Shown: positions 7,351 through 9,084 of the stretch, piece by piece | How positions within the stretch are numbered: position 1 is the stretch's first letter | How the letters are laid out: the number at the start of each line of letters is the position of its first letter | Assembly (NCBI GenBank): GCA_964404505.1 | Contig: CAYOKH010000074.1 | Span: forward strand, 1-9,084 | Origin: DAOMNN01 sp964404505 | GTDB taxonomy: Bacteria > Pseudomonadota > Gammaproteobacteria > Burkholderiales > Rhodocyclaceae | Direction of reading: 5' to 3' | Length of the DNA stretch: 9,084 nucleotides | Program-made: the position numbers and the translations under genes | Notes under the pieces: generated by a model | What the model saw: only the letters and a program-made list of their open reading frames with translations | Databases searched by the model: none | What the model was told of the DNA's origin: nothing

Positions 7351-7651
7351 CGCTCCATGTTGTCGACCGAGCCGTTACGCTCTGCGCGCTCGACGGGCCG
7401 GCCACTCATCAGTTCAAGCAGCAGCATCACACCCTCACTAACCTGGCCGTCGTCCAGTTACAAATGCCTCAAATAAGCAGGGAAACAGGGGCAGGTCAGG
7501 CTGCTTCATTGGTTTGTGGGAATTTCACCCGGGATTTCCTTGTCTGGAGCTTCAGTTACAGCCTGCCGTAGATCGCTCTGGAATGAACGGCGCACGGCTA
7601 CATGCGGGCTGACCTTCGCAGACCTAGCTTGGGGCTATTGCCGTCCCTTGC
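7351..7651. other. Gene-free stretch between the waaC remnant and the inverted repeat
   Basis: I find no protein family, RNA or clear terminator here on either strand. The short open frames present give no recognisable pattern. It is best read as decayed or intergenic DNA linking the waaC remnant to the repeat block. Confidence 0.35.
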
Positions 7652-7741
7652 CGTGGGAACGATGCCTTGGAAAGCCGCATGAATGCGTGCCTACTTTTTA
7701 AGCAATCGTTCCCACGAATGCCCGGAAACCCGCATGAACGC
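7652..7741. repeat. REP-like block: 12-base inverted repeat plus diverged direct repeat
   Basis: CGTGGGAACGAT (7652-7663) and ATCGTTCCCACG (7705-7716) are perfect inverted arms 41 bases apart. Inside lies a small hairpin, CGCAT-GA-ATGCG (7676-7687). An 18-base segment beginning GGAAAGCCGCATGAA (7669-7686) recurs with 2 mismatches as GGAAACCCGCATGAA (7724-7741). CGTTCCCACG-type motifs are common in dispersed repeats of gammaproteobacterial genomes. That resemblance is from memory. The block could be a REP/BIME-like or MITE-like repeat, and it directly abuts the tRNA-His fragment. Confidence 0.5.
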
Positions 7742-7755
7742 TGGATCGAATACTC

Positions 7756-7803
7756 AGATTGTGATTCCAGTTGTCGCGGGTTCGAGTCCCGTCAGCCACC
7801 CCA
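7756..7803 (+). tRNA. 3' half of tRNA-His(GTG), truncated; candidate attachment-site remnant
   Basis: The anticodon GTG is at 7761-7763 in the loop TTGTGAT, followed by TCCAG (7766-7770), GTTGTC as variable region, a perfect T-arm (GCGGG 7776-7780, loop TTCGAGT, CCCGT 7788-7792 with one G-U), the acceptor strand CAGCCAC (7793-7799), discriminator C7800 and CCA 7801-7803. C as discriminator and this order match bacterial tRNA-His. The 5' acceptor strand (expected GTGGCTG) and the whole D-arm are absent. The 5' anticodon stem next to the loop (TCAGA) pairs poorly. CTGGA at 7741-7745 would pair with TCCAG but is 13 bases too far away. The molecule cannot fold as a tRNA. A 3' half that starts near the anticodon loop is the usual product of tyrosine-recombinase integration into a tRNA gene. 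Confidence 0.85.
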
Positions 7804-8005
7804 GTCTTCCTTTCTCCCGCCTGCCGGGCCGTGCTCGGTGCAGCGCAATCGGTAAGAATCCATGGCCGAGCGTGACCGGCCACCGTTTCCAATCGATGAA
7901 ACGTGGTCGCAGCAACCGCTAAATGGGGCCTCTTGCCGCGTTGCCGCGCGCGAGCGTACGCTGTCTTCTGCAGTGAACGGATGCGTCTCCTTAGGCGCCT
8001 TGGCA

Positions 8006-8995
8006 ATGGGATCAACCGCGGGCCGGAGGTACTTCGGCAAGGCAGTCGCCGCCGCTGCGCTGGTGCTGGCAACCCCGTCGACTGCGCTGGCCCAGGTTGG
8101 CACCAAGGTTCACCGGATCGGCGTGCTGGGCAACAATGAGAATCCGCCCTGGCACGCCTTCCGAGAAGGGATGCGCGAACTGGGCTATGTCGAGGGCCAA
8201 AACCTCACGATCGTCTACCGTTGGTCCGACGGGTTTACCGAACGGTTGCTGCCCCTCGCGATCGACCTCGTCGGGCAGCGGGTGGATCTCATCGTGGCCT
8301 CCGGAACCCAGGCCATCCGCGCAGCCATGCGAGCGACCAGCACGGCCCCGATCGTGATGGCCACGGTTGCCTATCCCGACAAGCTCGGTCTCGTCGCAAG
8401 CCTCGCCCGTCCCGGCGGCAATGTCACCGGGTTAAGCAATGTGGGCCCTGAACTCAATGCAAAGAAAATCGAACTCCTCAAGGAGTTGGCTCCGCGAGCA
8501 TCCCGGCTCGCGGTCATCTTCAATCCGAGTAGTCCCGTCGAGGCATTCGTTTTGCCGGAACTGACGGCCGCCGCACAGGCCGCCGATGTCGAGATCCTGC
8601 CAGTCGCAGTCCGCAACCCGGACGAGTTCCCGTCAGCGCTTTCCGCATTGCTCGACCGGCGACCCGATGCGCTGTTGGCGGTGGGCAACCCGGTCAACTT
8701 CAGGAGCCGACAGCTGATCGCGGATTTCGCGTTGGAACACCGCCTGCCCAGCGTTTACCAGGAGCGGATGTTCGTGCAGGCCGGCGGCCTACTCTCCTAT
8801 GCGCCGAGCTTCATCGAAATGTTCCGGCGTGCAGCGACCTACGTTGACAAGATCCTCAAGGGAGCAAGGCCAGCGGATCTGCCGGTCGAACAGCCGACCC
8901 AGTACGAGCTGGTGATCAATCGACGAACCGCACGGGCTCTGGGCCTGTCGATTCCGCCGTCGTTGTTGCTGCGTGCCGATCAGATCATCGAATGA
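8006..8995 (+). CDS. Exported ABC_sub_bind (PF04392) family substrate-binding protein
   Basis: From ATG 8006 this is a 329-residue periplasmic binding protein. It opens with a signal peptide: R7-R8-Y-F-G-K, close to a twin-arginine motif, a hydrophobic core AVAAAALVLA (13-22), and cleavage likely after ALA29. The mature part shows the family's usual run: VHRIGVLG, FREGMRELGYVEGQNLTIVYRWSDG, VDLIVASGTQAI, TAPIVMATVAYPDKLGLVASLARPGGNVTG, then a second lobe with LAVIFNPSSP and ending LGLSIPPSLLLRADQIIE. Such proteins are abundant, often as orphans, in Alphaproteobacteria and Burkholderiales. Their ligands are mostly unknown. The frame is open upstream to ATG 7862, but those 48 residues look unlike coding sequence and would bury the signal peptide, so the shorter start is preferred although its Shine-Dalgarno is weak. 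It is divergent from the capsule operon and beyond the tRNA fragment, so probably unrelated to it. No ABC permease or ATPase partner is visible. Confidence 0.9.
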   Translation: MGSTAGRRYFGKAVAAAALVLATPSTALAQVGTKVHRIGVLGNNENPPWHAFREGMRELGYVEGQNLTIVYRWSDGFTERLLPLAIDLVGQRVDLIVASGTQAIRAAMRATSTAPIVMATVAYPDKLGLVASLARPGGNVTGLSNVGPELNAKKIELLKELAPRASRLAVIFNPSSPVEAFVLPELTAAAQAADVEILPVAVRNPDEFPSALSALLDRRPDALLAVGNPVNFRSRQLIADFALEHRLPSVYQERMFVQAGGLLSYAPSFIEMFRRAATYVDKILKGARPADLPVEQPTQYELVINRRTARALGLSIPPSLLLRADQIIE

Positions 8996-9084
8996 CGACC
9001 TGGGCCGCCGACCGCATGGACGCTAGAACCTATCTCGGAATCCCCGATGGATCGCGTTGCCTCGAGAACGCGGCGGATGCAAGG
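8992..9084 (+). CDS. Possible start of a next gene overlapping the binding-protein stop, cut by window edge
   Basis: ATG 8992-8994 overlaps the preceding TGA as ATGA, and the frame stays open for 31 codons to the window edge. A second ATG lies at 9016 (MDARTYLG...). MD-x-RT-F/Y-L is a common start of PF04392 binding proteins, so a tandem paralogue is conceivable. The following residues do not form a hydrophobic signal-peptide core, which argues against it. Too little is visible to name a function. Confidence 0.25.
   Translation, partial: MTTWAADRMDARTYLGIPDGSRCLENAADAR

Noticed and set aside
7741..7803. A functional tRNA-His gene with a small insertion in the anticodon loop (CTGGA at 7741 pairing with TCCAG at 7766)
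   Set aside because: No D-arm or 5' acceptor strand precedes CTGGA, so the pairing does not rescue a cloverleaf. It is probably coincidence or a recombination scar.
7862..8005. 48-residue N-terminal extension of the binding protein from ATG 7862
   Set aside because: It would place the clear signal peptide internally, shows no family pattern, and the region reads like non-coding DNA. ATG 8006 gives a normal exported protein.
7698..8072. Minus-strand ORF of 124 codons containing GVADGTRTRDNWNHN
   Set aside because: This is the well-known false protein produced by reading antisense through the 3' end of a tRNA-His gene. It has no independent support and overlaps the binding-protein gene.

Overview
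The window looks like Proteobacterial chromosome, probably beta- or gammaproteobacterial. Coding sequence is moderately GC-rich, there is an ABC-transporter-type (group 2) capsule export set, and there is a tRNA-His fragment with an encoded CCA end. No gene in the window fixes genus or species.

Layout. Positions 1-6803 form one tightly packed minus-strand operon, read right to left. Its order is a KpsE/CtrB-type inner-membrane export protein, a KpsM/CtrC-type permease, a KpsT/CtrD-type ATPase, a GT4 glycosyltransferase, a class I SAM-dependent methyltransferase, and a large two-domain GT2-GT4 glycosyltransferase that runs off the left edge. Most junctions have 1-3 spare bases or a 1-base overlap. 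One junction (GT4/methyltransferase) overlaps by 47 bases. Positions 6804-7755 hold no intact gene. They contain a truncated heptosyltransferase I (waaC-like) N-terminus, a cluster of GGTC/GACC palindromes, and a REP-like inverted-repeat block. At 7756-7803 lies the 3' half of a tRNA-His(GTG) gene with no 5' half, which is what an attachment-site remnant looks like. From about 8006, on the plus strand, is an exported ABC_sub_bind (PF04392) periplasmic binding protein. It is followed by a possible overlapping ORF that leaves the right edge.

How it works together. The two glycosyltransferases and the methyltransferase would build and decorate a surface polysaccharide in the cytoplasm. KpsM/KpsT would move the finished lipid-linked chain across the inner membrane, and KpsE would couple this to the periplasm. 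The outer-membrane partner (KpsD/CtrA/Wza type) and the Kdo-linker enzymes (KpsC/KpsS) are not in the window, so they must be elsewhere or further along the operon. The ATPase is short, without the carbohydrate-binding extension of O-antigen Wzt proteins, which favours a capsule over an O antigen.

The most interesting reading is that the polysaccharide operon is accessory DNA whose edge lies in the decayed 6.8-7.8 kb zone, marked by the tRNA-His fragment. I found no clearly new enzymatic system. The points that most deserve checking are the tRNA-His fragment, the waaC remnant, and the GT2-GT4 protein, whose GT4 half lacks the second Glu of its E-x7-E motif.
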